A stretch of DNA of 64,000 nucleotides from Nymphaea colorata (GCF_008831285.2 NC_045140.1:24508131-24572130), one strand, 5' to 3'. Numbered from the stretch's first letter, positions 25,954 to 38,719 are shown. A program made the numbers and translations. The notes: generated by a model not told the origin, from the letters alone.

Positions 25954-26135
25954 AGTGGGCATTTAGATGATCAGTAAAAAAACTTGGCTTTGTCAAAATC
26001 TTGTCAAAACTCAGTTTTTAGAACTTGATTTGGATGTTTACATGACTAAACAAGGCTTTCTATGAAAACTAGGTTTTATCAAAACTAAGTTTTGGCAAAA
26101 GCGGGGTTTTGATATAATTGACCAAATGCACCTAA
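25954..26135. mobile_element. MITE-like element with GGGCATTTAGATGA ends
   Basis: The left end GTGGGCATTTAGATGATC and the right end GACCAAATGCACCTA are imperfect inverted repeats. The interior has repeated AAAACT(A/T)GGTTTT and AACTTGG motifs with no coding capacity. The ends are degenerate, so the class is uncertain. Confidence 0.45.
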
Positions 26136-26775
26136 AATATCATTTTAGATGCAAAACGTCACCTAATGCCCTTAAAGCAAAAGCATTATTTTAACTAAAT
26201 GATGTTGCTTGATGTGACTCGAACTTCGGAATAATATCAATAATTAATCAATCAACTTCTCACATATTATGAGTCACATCATCACCATGGTTTCTCCAAC
26301 AACTTTTCATTTTTATGCTTTAGATTTGCGTCACCTGTAATATGAGAAAGAGGAAAGAAAAGGATGGAAGCTTCATATATACCAGATCCAACCCATTTAC
26401 AAACTTAAACAGAAAAACGATGATCAGCATTTTTTTGCTACCTATAAGTTTGACGATGCTAAAAACTAGATTCAAATTCATTAATGAGTGTAATCAAAGG
26501 TCACGATTTCTTGATGTGAACTTATAACTTCTTTCCATTCTGCAATTCCTCGTATACGTATGTGCCTAACAGACAATGGAAGAGGTAGGATTTAGTTTTC
26601 CCTCAATAAGTAAAAGCACGCATTGCCGACAATCATTACTTTCTTTTCCTTTAAAATCTCTCAACCATAAAGACGACTCCTTATAACGTGTTAGCTAACA
26701 AAACACAAGGAAATATCAAAGAACGTTGCATATGATTCTTAAAGTTGTCCTATCAATTAGATTCCTATGGGTTTT

Positions 26776-26950
26776 AAGGAGGTTGGTGCAATGGTTGGAG
26801 CGGGCTTTGGTAGGTAGTAATTCCCATTTCAAATTCTTGAAGCATCAATGTTTTGTGTTGAAAAGAAGGTGCAATTGATGTACAAGTTGAAACATAATAG
26901 AAACGGCATCCTGAGACACTGAAAGCACGTCTTACATTTTAAGGAAACAA
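26776..26950 (+). mobile_element. tRNA-derived SINE candidate
   Basis: AGGAGGTTGGTGCAATGGTTGGAGC has the shape of a tRNA A-box region and is followed by a B-box-like CATTTCAAATTCTTGAA about 35 bases on. The sequence runs into A-rich DNA near 26940-26953. It looks like a degenerate SINE rather than a tRNA gene. Confidence 0.45.
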
Positions 26951-27113
26951 AAAATTGGGTGGAAGCTTCAACTCTCCTCTAAGCAGTAGCATGAAATACT
27001 AATGCTGCTCGCCCAAAACTAATATTCTTATGAAGAGAGTCATCATGTGGTTAATTATGTAAACTTTACATACTGGAGTCAACTCTGTTAAATTCCTCCT
27101 GCCCAAGTCCTCA

Positions 27114-27116
<3 letters not shown>

Positions 27117-27170
<54 letters not shown>
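27117..27170. repeat. (AT)n microsatellite, about 54 bp
   Basis: An uninterrupted AT run just upstream of the 27291-27720 element. Confidence 0.95.
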
Positions 27171-27173
<3 letters not shown>

Positions 27174-27290
27174 CAGTTCCCCAACTGCATACCGAATCCA
27201 AGTCCAATTACAACTGGAATCCCTCTTGTTTGGATCTACACTGGCACCAATAATTAGAACCATGCCGCTTGCATTGTTCGACTCATGACT

Positions 27291-27720
27291 AGGGGTGAAC
27301 ATGAGTTGAGTCGAGCCCGAGTTCAGTTAGCTCGAGCTCAGCTCGATTAATGAAACTTCAAGCTCGATTCAGCTCGAGCTCGACTCGTCAGTTACATGTT
27401 GAGCTTGAGATCGACTAGATTAAGACTCTGCAACTCATTTAAATAGAATTGATATTCATCGTTACGTGTTGAACTCGAGCTCGACTCAATTAAGACTCGA
27501 CAAACTCTTAAACTCGTTTGAATATATTTACTTTATTAAGGTTCGACAAACTCGATTAAGGCTCGAATTCAACCTTGACAGTTATGCGTTGAGCTCCAAC
27601 TCAACTCAATTTTTTAAACGAGCGACTCCTGAACTCGAACTCAACTCGTTAAGCAAATGATTCGACTCGAACTCGTTCATGAGCCGAGCTTTAACGAGTT
27701 TACCTCTCATTATTCACCCT
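27291..27720. mobile_element. GAGCTCGA-rich MITE-like element
   Basis: It starts AGGGGTGAACATGAG and ends TCATTATTCACCCT, imperfect inverted repeats. The interior is built of many degenerate GAGCTCGA/CTCGAACTCG/ACTCGATT units. Elements of this composition and terminal sequence recur in many plant genomes. There is no coding capacity. Confidence 0.6.
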
Positions 27721-29593
27721 ATTATTGACTCGATCTAGTTGTGGTTTAAAACGGTGGTGAAGTTGGGAGCTCGAGGGAGGCACCTGCAACCTGCAAGAAG
27801 GTGCTGCATGGGCTTTTGACGGCCATGGCCACAGCAGGGAAAGAGCACCAATGAATACGAAAAAAGCTGGAACCTTTAAAGAATGGCGGCAACAGGATTA
27901 ATTAGATGGGGAACGAAATCATTCCCAGATGCACGAACCTTTCTCTGTCACTCCCTGTCCTCCACCGGCGACGTAACTTGTGCCACCCACCTCACTTAAG
28001 TTGCATGAGGACGGCGCTTTTCTTGGCTTTCGCTGGTCGCCAATGGCCATTTTCAATTCAAGCTGACAGTGAAATGTGAGAAATGTTTTGAACGAAACGG
28101 AAGTAAATGAGTTAGAAACTGCCACCTAGTTTTCCAAATCAAATAATATATTCTTCGAATTTCTTCCCAACACTTCCAAGTTTGTAACAGCTTTTACATA
28201 TGAATTCTAAAAATAAGATTTCAATTTAAAGTTGAAGCATGGACTGAAAACTTAAAACGTAACTCCTACTTTTTTATTTTCAAATCAAAACACATGCATT
28301 CTCTACATCCATGCCCGTTCTACACGTCACGCGGATAGATAATTATGTCTACGTTTTGTTAGAAGAGTGTCGTGCTTACCGAATGATTCAGATCTTAAAT
28401 CCGAAACTATCAGACAAGGGCAGAGCTAACAATTGTTTATGAGGAGACCGAATTATAGTTTCAAAATTTTGACAAGAACCTAAATAAAATTTTTTATGTA
28501 AGATAAATAAACTATTTCCTATATTCCTGCTAAATCTTGTACCATCCCTGTTTCTAATCAATAACCTTTAGCAACTCCAATTCTTTTGGATATTAACGAT
28601 CGGATCTGCTGCTAATAAATTTCCCAATATTTTTGTGTTCGACTAAGAAGCGGCCAGCAAGAATTACTCATTCTGGGCAAATATTGAAGAACTTGAAGGC
28701 GATAGAAAAACCATTGATGATTGAACCCTAGCAAGATTTTCGATTTCCCCTTAGTTAAAGCATTAATTCAAGATACGGGGAATTTCTTGGTTTAAAATGA
28801 ACTAAATGATCAGATATTGGTTCTGCCATCTAAACAAGTCTGAATCATGATGTGGGTACGTTCCACATTTTGCTATAGTGTCGTTTAATTTTCTCTAGAA
28901 CTACAGCAATTACTCCCACACTAAAAGGAACTGAGAATGTTGTTGAAAAAGAAAACACGACAATTTGATCTCCAGGAAAAAGGTTTCTGATAAATTTTGT
29001 TAAATCCTCTATGGGCTAAAAACACGAAAGATCCGACGAGGCTCAGCTCAGAAACTCAGAACAGCAAAAGAACATAAAAAATTCTGCATTTTATATTTTA
29101 AAATTGAAATAGTCAATTTTTATTTTAAAAAACTTTTGAAAACTGTTGGTGCGGCTGGTCTCCAACACGTGTAAGCACAAGTGAGAAAGCCAAAAGAAGA
29201 AGATCACTGTTTATTTGAACGACAAAGGCACGAGACATGAGAGCATGGCCTTGAGGTGACACATTGCTGCTGCTAGTGTGAACGCAGGGCATTGACATCT
29301 TGAAGTTTATTGCAGAAATCTGTTCCATATCTGTTCTGTTTTATTTTTGAAAGGGAAAGATGAAAGGGAAAGATAAAAAAAGTAGATGTGAAATGTTGTA
29401 AAAGTCGCTTCTTTAACTAATTATGAAGTTCTATAATATATAGCATAGGGGATGAAAAAGGAGAGGGTTTCGGTTTTGAGTTGGACTGTAGTATGAAATA
29501 CTCATTTTGCTCATCTAAAATATATTTTCTCCACTTTGTAAATCAGCTGGCTTATAGATTCAGTTGTGAATGGGAAAAAAGTGTTTTGTTGCT

Positions 29594-29780
29594 TAGGGTG
29601 CATTCGGATGACACCCTTAAACGCTATTTTGGAGTGGTTTTGCTTTTAAAATGATGTATGTTTAAGAGAGGTCTGAATAATCGTAGTTTGCGAAACCCGG
29701 ACAAAACTCCATATAACCTGGCCCTCCCTCCTCCCTGATTCTCATAAAAATTCTCTTTGTATTGTCATCCAAAGACAAAA
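29594..29780. mobile_element. Possible MITE remnant
   Basis: TGCATTCGGATGACACC at 29599 and its near reverse complement ATTGTCATCCAAAGACA at 29761 bracket about 150 bases of non-coding DNA. The same motif vocabulary (AACCAAGTT, AAAACTAG) occurs in the 25954-26135 unit. Confidence 0.35.
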
Positions 29781-30841
29781 ACCAAGTTCTGAAAACTAGT
29801 TTAAAAGCTAGGTTGTTCTCAAAATATGATCTTCACAAAACATCATTTTTGAAAGTGTAATCGAATTTTCATACAAAACTTGTTCACGTAACTAGCACAG
29901 AGATTTATGAGATCAACACCATGGAAAACCGCAACTTTTGATTTGCATACTCATTCTCTTTTATTGTATGCTCACCAACTGTGGTGGTAAACTAACTTAT
30001 GACTTCACATTTTCAACCATTATGAAGCTGATGAATTAGGTGCCGTAATGCTCGTCCTGTTCCAGAGAAGGATATAAATCGCAATTATTGTGATGGGAGT
30101 TTCTTCTCTTTTGGTTTCTCAAGATGTTGGTCTCTTATCACCTGTTGCAGAAATGAAATGCAAGCCATTTGAAGATGCCAAGCGGTTGGATGTTGTAAGA
30201 CCACGTTTGGCAAGGAAAGTAAATTCCCATATAAAACATGTTATGGGTAACTTAAGTGAATAGATTTTTTTTTTTTGCTGAAATCTATCGTTTGTTTAGA
30301 TAGAATTTCATAGGATTTGAGATCCCATGCTATCAAACAAATGCAGATTTAAATTCTTCAAATATGGTGATTACCAAGTAGAAAAATAATTTGCATCGCT
30401 TTCATGCTTTCCAATGTCAGATGCAACAGTAAACATCATTCTTCAAGCTGAACACTTTATTCATATGCACTGTCCAAAAAAGAGTTCGCAAGGCTGTGCA
30501 GATCAAACAAGACTCGATTATTAGCCATTCCTTTACATGTTTGATGTCGATCTTGCTATCTTAAGAGTTGCGTCAGGCCGTGCTTGCGGCCCAGCCATTG
30601 CTGTCTAAATCCTTGCGCTGCCCATTGGAGCAATTGAAGAGACAGCTCATTTTCAGTAAAGGAACTTCCTTTATATTAGAAAGCAAAAAAGTCATCCTCT
30701 ATGTTCAAGTGGTCGTCAGCAGGTGATAGAAGATAAAAGATGTTAGGTTGAACAACCTGCTGGATCAAGTTTTCAGGTGAAGGGGAAGACCCACTACTCG
30801 ATGGAGAGTTGAAGCTTCTACCAACCCTTTATATCTCTTAG

Positions 30842-31095
30842 GCATGGGCGAAGTCAGGATTTTCTTTAGGGGCGAGACTGCTACTTAGTATCGGCAATGG
30901 GTCTGAAAATGTGTTTAAAATGACCGACAGTCCAACTTCTGGATCTGGGTAGAGCCAAATTGAATTCAAATCTAAAAAAATACATTGCACAATTAAAAAA
31001 TATTATTTTTTTCGATGTAATTTTTTTTTTCATTGGCCAGTGTGGAGCCATGGCACAAGTGCCCCTCGCCCCCCTCCCTCCGCCCTTCGATATAG
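30842..31095. mobile_element. Repeat with GGGCGAAG / CTCCGCCC ends
   Basis: GGGCGAAGTCAGGATTTTC starts the unit and CCCCCTCCCTCCGCCCTTCG closes it; the extreme ends are partly inverted. Related starts (GGCGGAG or GGCAGAG followed by C/T-CAG-A/C-ATTT) occur near 7163, 23413, 28426, 35656 and 47862. It appears to be a dispersed low-complexity element of unknown class. Confidence 0.4.
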
Positions 31096-32884
31096 GGCAT
31101 GCTTTTTGTGCTACTTCCTTTATTCTTCAACTTTCATATTAGTGACCCCAAGTTTACAACAGAAGAAGTGAAGTTGATTGAAGAAGTTGATGCCTCTGAC
31201 ACTTTAAATAAAAACTGACTATTTATAAGTCTCCACCACAAGCTATTGTGCCGACCCCCTTGGAGACTGGATTAAGTTTTTAACTTGGTCACCTTGTTGC
31301 TTGAGATTTCTCATATTGTTGGCCTCGCTTGCTGGAATGCTCTCTCAGTTCTAGAAATCAATTTTTACTAGAAAGTGTCTCAAGGCCTTGGACTGAACAA
31401 CTGAACACTTCATATCTAATCTTAAACATGGGTGAGTTTCCTAGGACATATTAGTGTTTGGACCTTACTCTAAGAGGGTGCTTGAGGAGGACACTGTGTT
31501 AATGGAATACATGTTCTCAAAATAGATGATTTAAAAGCACCTCATTTTTTTTTCAGGAAACATACTACTGGATACAATTATGCAATGTTTATGCAACAAC
31601 ACAGTGCAATATGTGCTAATTGCATTCTTAAAATGTTCCAGCATCTTGAATATCGCTCTTAGCGGCTGTCCTCTCACCAGACCATTTTTTGGGCAGAAGT
31701 TGTAGTTGGGACTCTTTCCATCACGATCATGAAAATTGCAGGTCGCTTAGAAACTCAGTTTAGATGGTTCATGTGCTCTCCTCACTAGTGGATTGGTTCT
31801 TTTTATTTCCGATCATCTAACTCTTTGGTTCGCGGAAAGAGCTTCTCGGCATAAAGCATTGGAAAAAGGTGAGTGAAGTTAGGAAAACAAACTTTGATCG
31901 GGCAATATTGAACATTCTTCAAACGAGAATGCAGACAGGAGCAAGTCGAGCGGAATCCTTCAACAGTGACAACTTAGACCAGAATCTGTTGTTGGTCAAA
32001 AGAAGCAGGAAAAGAAGAAAAAAGGGAGTTGGGGAAACCAGAATCTCGGTTGTTGGTGTCCTTTTTTTTTACTTTATGGGAGCACGCCGGCTCAGATTCT
32101 GAGGAATTCATTTCCCGTGTTTGGGGTGTAAGATTCATCGAGTCCAGAGCGCGAACCAGCGTTGGAATTTAGAACAGGGAGTTGAAAAGTCATCGACCTC
32201 TGAAACTGGAACTTTCCCAACCCGAGGAGCGAAGATACTTCCATGTTTTGCCAGATGCGCGTCCAACACGTTCTTTGACGGCATTGACTCATTAGGTGAA
32301 CATGGTACCCAGAGATGATGCAATCTTGCCGAGGTTACGGGTTGACTCCTCATCTAAAAAACCAGAGAGGGAGTTCAACTCTTAACTGGAGATGAGATAC
32401 CAATCTCTGGTTTAGCATCTGATCTTTTCTGTTCACGATTCATTTGTGAATTTCAATGTCCTCGTGAACTTATTTGTTATCATGCATATAAAAGCAACAA
32501 CTACAGAATTCTGCGCTTAATTTGCAAAAAGAATCCAGTATAAATACTTCAAGGTAACCATTCAATACATGGCGAAGATACATGAACAGATGTGGAACAG
32601 CAGCCACATAATAAACAGGGATACGGACTACCACTGAAACCGCTATGAGTCTTCTTCAATACATACGCCGAATGGGCTAAAAAAGACCTCACGGCAGTGA
32701 AGAAGGAAAGAACCGTTAGTCCCACGCAAAAATTGCTTTATTTATGTATGCAGTAACGGCGATCATGGGTGTCCCTTGTTCTGAGTGTAGATGTAATCTG
32801 TGTGCGCAACAAGAGTCCTCCTTATCAGGCAATCTTCGTCGTTCAAATTCTCACACGATTCTTCTGCTTCTTCGACACTCTGCA

Positions 32885-33124
32885 TCAACCAAGAAAGGCG
32901 AAGATAAGAAAACCGCAACTAAGTAATCCATCAATGGCATCCATCTGCAGATCAGAATAAAAACACAAAGAGAGAGAGAGAAAGATATATATATATATAT
33001 ATACCGGAAGTTGCGTATCTGTGGGAGAAGATGAAGGAATGGTGGTGGGCATGGGTCGAGCAGCAACAAATGCAGAAGAAACCAAGAGGAAGGCGACGAT
33101 GAAGAGAAGAAGTCGTCTCGCCAT
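32885..33124 (-). CDS. Small secreted or GPI-anchored-type peptide (AGP-peptide-like)
   Basis: Two exons, 33124-33005 and 32944-32885, with a 60-bp intron (GT at 33004, TTCTGATCTGCAG acceptor), give a 59-residue protein. Residues 1-22 form a clear signal peptide ([20 protein letters not shown]). The mature part is short and rich in Pro, Ser and Thr ([17 protein letters not shown]). The C-terminus [14 protein letters not shown] is hydrophobic and ends at the stop, as in GPI-anchored arabinogalactan peptides. The intron begins with a TA microsatellite, is a multiple of three and is open, so an unspliced 79-residue form is also possible. A TATAAATA box lies at 33374-33367 in the right orientation, about 240 bases upstream. 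AGP-like assignment is inference from architecture; I do not recognise an orthologue. Confidence 0.55.
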   Translation of the reverse strand: MARRLLLFIVAFLLVSSAFVAARPMPTTIPSSSPTDTQLPVYIYIYIFLSLSLCFYSDLQMDAIDGLLSCGFLIFAFLG

Positions 33125-33366
33125 TTGGTTGGTCCCTGTCTTTGTGCGTGGGGGTGGAGGGAGATGGAGAAGGTTTGTGGACGAGGGTCTGAGCTCTCAA
33201 CGAGAGAAATCCGCAGAGACAGAAAACCTTCTATGGAGTCCAAAATCCCTTGATTTCTCGGCAAACTCTCTTCTCTCCCTCTGAGAAAGAAGTCGAAATC
33301 TCGCTCAAACACCTGCCAGTACTTGGAATTTTGGATACCTGATCAACTGAACCACCTAGTTAGGCC

Positions 33367-33374
33367 TATTTATA
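33367..33374 (-). promoter_or_regulatory. TATA box of the small secreted-peptide gene
   Basis: TATAAATA on the minus strand (context CTATAAATAGGCC). It predicts transcription from about 33340 and a 5' UTR of roughly 215 bases before the ATG at 33124. Confidence 0.55.
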
Positions 33375-35869
33375 GAGCACGCACGCACATTCTCTCCATC
33401 TCTTTCTCCCCACACATTAAGAAAAGGTTGTTCCTCTTGAATCACTCTTGTGCCCTTCTTACATGTAACGGGAATCGGTACAGATCTATGACAGCCGGCC
33501 TAATCGCATTAAGGCCCATTCCTTGCCGGATACAGGAGGTTCACCAACCCCGCCCTTTTGAACCTAATGCTATTAAAGTTCATGACATAAGTTGAATGCA
33601 TTCCTGTTTGCACGACTCACTCATAAAAAAAAATCATGGCACAACAGTGTAACTTAGCGGCACTAAATAAGTTCATATGAAGAACGCTTTCACGTGGGTG
33701 GCGAGGAACTAAACCACCTATTCTGCTCCAAAATGTGGGGTAAATTTAATAAATACTATGTTACACGGTTCCACGAATCTATTTTAATTTTTTAACGATT
33801 TCACTATATTATAACAATTTGTTACTGATATCAAACAATTCTACTGTATTATAACAGTTTGTTAAAAGTGTCGTGTAAAAACCATAACAAGTAACAAAAT
33901 ATTATTATCTCATGAATTTGCTTCAATAGATAGTACAAATTCATGTAACAAATGTTCTATAGATTTACTCCATTTCTAAGGGCAGATTTATGGAACATTA
34001 TTGATGTCAAACACCTCCTAAATTCTTCCAGATATCAACCATAGATGCATGCTTTCTACCTTAATGGAAGGGTAATTTTATTGTTAAATAAGATTCTTTT
34101 ATTAATTGCCCTAAGAAAAAAAAATCTATAATATGAGTTAATTTGTAGTATTTTTCTTGATCCGGGTATAGGACTTTTCCTGTCCATTGTGGGAGAGAGA
34201 GAGAGAGGAGGGGAGTCCTAATTGCTTATGATTTACCACACCCATATTCATGTATATATTGCTTTTTACAATATAAAATTTATGCTTCTTCATAGATTTC
34301 TCGAGACCCCTCTTACAATATAACGTTTGCATTTTGCCCATATAGTTTAATGAAAGAATTAGGCATTTCAAATTCACAACCTATTGGGATTATCCAGTTA
34401 TTCTTAAGCTCTTTTTTTCTTATAATTCAAGTTCACGTGGCTTTGTTTTGCAAATATTCTACGATCCACCAATACATACTTTTACTGTGAAAACAACAAT
34501 ATAATATATATATATATATATCCTATGGTCCTACTACCTCTTATTTTTTATTATTGCTTTTTGAACATCATAGTGTTCATTATTCAATCTCTGCAACTGC
34601 AGGGACGGATCGGACGCCATCTTTTCAATGAAAAAAGGTTCAGACTTTCACACACAAAAGTGCGACTTTCTGAACCGCTGGAATGACACGTTAATCGCCT
34701 CAGCCTTAGATAAGCATAAACTCGATCGGGTGGCGTCTAGAACCTTCGCACCGATCCATCTAGCCGACCTCGAATTTAATTACGCAAACTTTTAATGGAG
34801 GTGGAAATTATTCAATTGCTGAAAGGCACTTAAGCTGTATGAAGATCTTGTGGAGATTGTTGATTTCTTAGTGCATTATTGAGAATGACCACCGTGCAGA
34901 AGAAGGAGTAGACGTTTGAGTTCCGTGTGTCCAAGGAAAGGAGAAGGATGATTAAGAAATGGAAGCGATCTCAGATTTATTCTGCATGGTATGCTTTTCA
35001 TAGAATTAGCGACAAATTAATAAAGTAATGGAATAATTAAGAAAGCGACTTAGTCAGCAAGCAATGGAACAGGAAGCCGCTAGACATTGTCGACGTGCAG
35101 AGTACTTATCGGAAAAGACTTAAACACCAAACACCATAACGCACCATTCCATGAATTTGTCTCAATCTTTTCGCAGGTTCATAAAACAAATCAACAAATA
35201 AATTCTTTCTGTTGCTCCGTTTATGTTTCCAATCTTTATTGACAGTTTTTATAAAAATTTTGCCAAAAGAAAGATGATACAGTGGTACTACCCTTTTGGA
35301 TTTAGAAATATTCGTTTCGATTCCAACATATATTTGGGCTTATTTAGCAAACGATCAGTAAGTAAATTTTTGAGTACCATTTTTGGATGCATGTGAATAT
35401 GATTTCACGTATCCATCTAATATGTCCATTTTGTTTGGGAATTGAAATTGGATGAATTCTTATGCGCGTGTATTTTCGTCCAAGACATACAACACTTCCA
35501 ATGTTGACTCGTTGCTTAGATGTCATCCACGCAATGATGTAATTGGCACGTGGGTCAGCGCGACACGCCAAAGCTTCCATCATTCAAACGCGGAACACGC
35601 ACAAATGACAAAGTACTCGTAGCAGACCGGACTGTTTGCTTGTGTCCAGCTCAGGACACAAGCGGAGTCAGCAATTTTTTTATAAAAGAGACTTGAGTTA
35701 TAGTTTTAAAAACTTAACAGTGAAATATGATGATTTTTCCAAAAAAATTATATAAGATAAATATTTGCAGATTTTTAGTGCAGATCAAATTTCACACGGA
35801 TCTCAAGTTTAAGGAGATCTAAGATGTCCATGAATAAGATATATCATTAACCATATCTGCTTTTCTAAG

Positions 35870-36185
35870 TATCCATATATTCAGGTTTGAATATGAACAA
35901 AGAAAGGACGCATCCAAATCCAAACCCAAAATCTAATTCCGCAAACTAAACCCTATTTTTACAATCATATCTGAATCCAAATCCAAAATTTAAACTGAAT
36001 CTGGCTGATTGTTGAAATATAAGAGGATTGGGTGTAAGATGTTTATTCAAAACTAAATCTGATCTGAATCCGAATCGCATCGGATACTTGCCTATATCCT
36101 AATTCGAAATTGAATCCGATCAAATGCTATTTCTTAAAAATCTAATTATGACCCAATTTCTTAAGTGGTTTCATATCAGATGTTT
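35870..36185. mobile_element. MITE-like element, copy 2 (inverted relative to copy 1)
   Basis: The reverse complement of this stretch follows the order of the 17280-17697 unit: an AAGAAATTGG block, then ATTTGATCGGAT, then a block with TTAGTTTT...ACAcc, then repeated GGATTTGGATTC. The ends are degraded. It shows that the unit is a dispersed family and not a single-copy sequence. Confidence 0.5.
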
Positions 36186-36359
36186 TCGAAAAGTGGATCT
36201 AAATTTCAGCTTCAACCCCTAAAAGTGGATCTCAAATCTACATACATAGTGAAAAGCGTGTCCAACAAGTGTGGTCGAACCTCAAAACCACAGACCTGAG
36301 ATTGGTAATCAAATGCAACCTATGGAGGTGTTTGACATTGGACAAGGGAGTGTTTGATT

Positions 36360-36383
36360 AAAAAAAAAAAAAAAAAAAAAAAA
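36360..36383. repeat. Poly-A run, about 24 bases
   Basis: Follows GTTTGATT next to a TGGAGGTGTTTGACA motif at 36325. It could be the tail of a retroposed copy or plain slippage. Confidence 0.8.
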
Positions 36384-38347
36384 GGTTATTGGAACACTTC
36401 ATCCGATCCATGTCCTTGTCCAAGTAGACATAATATAATTATGAAGATATATTCTCCTTGCCAAGGAGACACGTATTTTAAGAACATATATTCCAAGAAC
36501 GTCCTATCTACCTTAGCATGCTGGACCTCGTGTTTGTCTTCAACAATTTACTACCGTAAGATGAGAATTCTGCAAGACCAAAATGTGGACTAGAGTTGTT
36601 CATGATGTGATCTGATTTTCTTTAAGCTGGACGGGTGCTCTTCAGTCAACCGCAGATCCAGCCCAGCCTTGACTAATCTTTCTCTTTAGACTAATATTTT
36701 GTCTATTCTCTTCACTCATGCAAGATTGGCGCCGAGTGCAATCAGTGTTCTTTTTATAAGGCAACAGAGAAGGACTAGAAGACATCTGACATGCAGGCAT
36801 ATTGTTTTTACATGGCAATCAAAAGGTTCAGCATGACCTCTAAAGTGTGAGCAGTTGGCTAGACTGGGAACCCACAGAATCTATAAAGAGGAGATGAAGA
36901 CATTTTTGCGACGCTGATGGGCTTGTTTCAATCTGCAGGTATGTTCAAAAATTAGGCAATAAACGTTGGCAGCTTCCAAGTGGGACGTGAATGAATATTT
37001 TACATAATGATAAGAAATCATCCTTATCTGCCTGTCAAATCCAAATGAATTGGCTAGACAAAATCGTCAACCGGCTGGTATCATACGATACGTATCGGAC
37101 GATTCGATGTGTTCATACCTATGAACGCCAAGAAATGAAAATGAGTTAATTAAGCAGCTGGCTCAGACGCATTCTGTGACTTTAGGGGAAAGAAATGTGG
37201 GGGCACCAACCTAGGGGAATGTCTTGTGTGGGAAAAGAATGGCTCTCACCTACTAAAGAAAGGAAGCTAAGGATCCCCATGATTCTATTATTGCCTAATC
37301 TTCCAAGAGACGCTTCTACGTTTGTATGATGTCTTGCAATGGCTCCACAAGGAAGATAGCTTGCTTGCTGGCTACTGGCGAATTGAGTGTGGACGACAGC
37401 TCCAACAAATTGGATTTTGTGACCCGCTTTTTGGGAACCGGTGTGAAAGACAGGCTCAACTCTAAGAGCCCGAAAACCAATGTTTTATGTGAAAAATGTG
37501 GATCAAGTCCTCTATTTGAGTGTTTCATTTGAAGTGAGAAAAATAAGCATTTAATTGACATGAAGATGTGCTACTTCCCATGCAAACTGGAATGAATCAA
37601 ACGCTAATATTATCTTCTCAAAACTTCTCATGGCAGATGGGTTTGTCACTGCTGATCCTATACCTACCAACCACAGCATCATACCTGCTTACTGAAAAAG
37701 GCAGCCTTCTTCTTGGAGGACCGATCCATCGACTATAAAGTGATCGATCTTTGGGAGTTTATTAAACATCCTCTGGTTCCCTGCATCGATTCAGATTACC
37801 GATACACCTCTTTGTTGAAATTGTACTAAACCACTGTTCTTCTTTCCTTATTTTATTTGGTTATTGTACTGTTAATGATTATTACAATTATGATCGCAAT
37901 TATGACTATTATTTTACAGGCTGCAGATGGAGGATGAACGGAATTTCAGTATGAACCTGAGACTCCTCGGCTCTGATAATGCGACTCAGCCATCCAAGTC
38001 ATTGACCCCGCTTCACGAATTCTTCTTCATTTGAACTGTTAAAATTTGACCACATATACGACGCTTTTCTTAAGTTGAAGGAAGTGAAGAAAATTTCGAG
38101 TGGCAATCCAAACATTGCCGACCAATACGACTGCTCTCGTTTCTAGACAAATTTCACCTACCAATGCCCTTTGAATTTCTCGTATGAATGACAACTTTCG
38201 TGATGTCCTTTGCTGATCGGCTATGCATTTGACAAAGTAGAAAGAATCATAGAACACGATCGGCAGAAAGAACTGCTCGCCGTAAAGGGAGATACAGCTA
38301 AGTAATACATGTGTTTGATGTCATGAATTGAATTACATCATCCCCTT

Positions 38348-38671
38348 TTACTTTTGGCAATTCACGCAAAGGCAATCACGCAGAATGACCACCACCATCG
38401 TGATCGCAGCTACTCGAGACACTGCCTCAAGGTCTGTAGCTCTGAAAGCTAAAATAAATGACTCAGAGAGAGAGGGAGACAGAGAGAGTTGACTGAAAAG
38501 ATCAGAGAAGAGAGAAATCAATAGACAATCTTTATCCAAGATAAAGTGATGAAAACTACGTTGTTTGAGAGTTATGACCACAACAGCACGTTTACGGTGG
38601 ACAGTACCTGCTAGCCAAGAGGCGGAAGCAAGGGAGAACGCGATCAACAATTTGTTTGATGCAGAATACAT
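38348..38671 (-). CDS. Candidate small two-exon gene of unknown function
   Basis: Exon 1, 38671-38608, encodes MYSASNKLLIAFSLASASWLA and ends at a GTACTG donor. A TTTATTTTAG acceptor at 38449, or a second AG at 38434, continues in the only open frame to a stop at 38348, giving roughly 49-54 residues with two hydrophobic segments. A TTTAAATAAA TATA-like box lies at about 38710-38719, only 40-50 bases before the ATG. No family is recognised. The GA-rich intron and short length make chance a real possibility. Confidence 0.3.
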   Translation of the reverse strand: MYSASNKLLIAFSLASASWLAGTVHRKRAVVVITLKQRSFHHFILDKDCLLISLFSDLFSQLSLSPSLSESFILAFRATDLEAVSRVAAITMVVVILRDCLCVNCQK

Positions 38672-38719
38672 CTGATTGTCCCTTCTTGATTCCAAATCAC
38701 ATCACCTTCTTTATTTAAA

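Larger units (their letters stand above)
21672..32884. other. Repeat-rich intergenic stretch, SOFL to small-peptide gene
   Basis: About 11 kb with no ORF I can assign. It holds MITE-like elements (24274-24399, 25954-26135, 27291-27720, 29594-29780), two tRNA-like SINE candidates (24671-24790, 26776-26950), several copies of a GGCGGAG-type repeat start (23413, 28426, 30845) and long AT microsatellites (25737-25816, 27117-27170). 32450-32884 is probably the 3' UTR of the small-peptide gene. The ORF at 23069-23287 has no recognisable domain. Confidence 0.6.
33375..38347. other. Repeat-containing intergenic stretch
   Basis: No recognisable gene. It contains a MITE-like stretch around 33730-34022 ending in CAAACACCTCCTAA, a TA run at 34501-34521, a GCGGAGTCAG-type repeat start at 35656, the second copy of the TGATCGGAT-rich element (35870-36185), a TGGAGGTGTTTGACA end at 36325 and a poly-A run at 36360-36383. 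The ORF at 37326-37532 ends in a CxxC-containing tail but has no family I know. Confidence 0.55.

Noticed and set aside
32135-32353. Minus-strand ORF that looked protein-like
   Set aside because: No family match from memory, and both strands are open here, which suggests chance.
37326-37532. 68-codon ORF ending in a CEKCG motif
   Set aside because: One CxxC alone is not a domain; no introns, promoter or family support.
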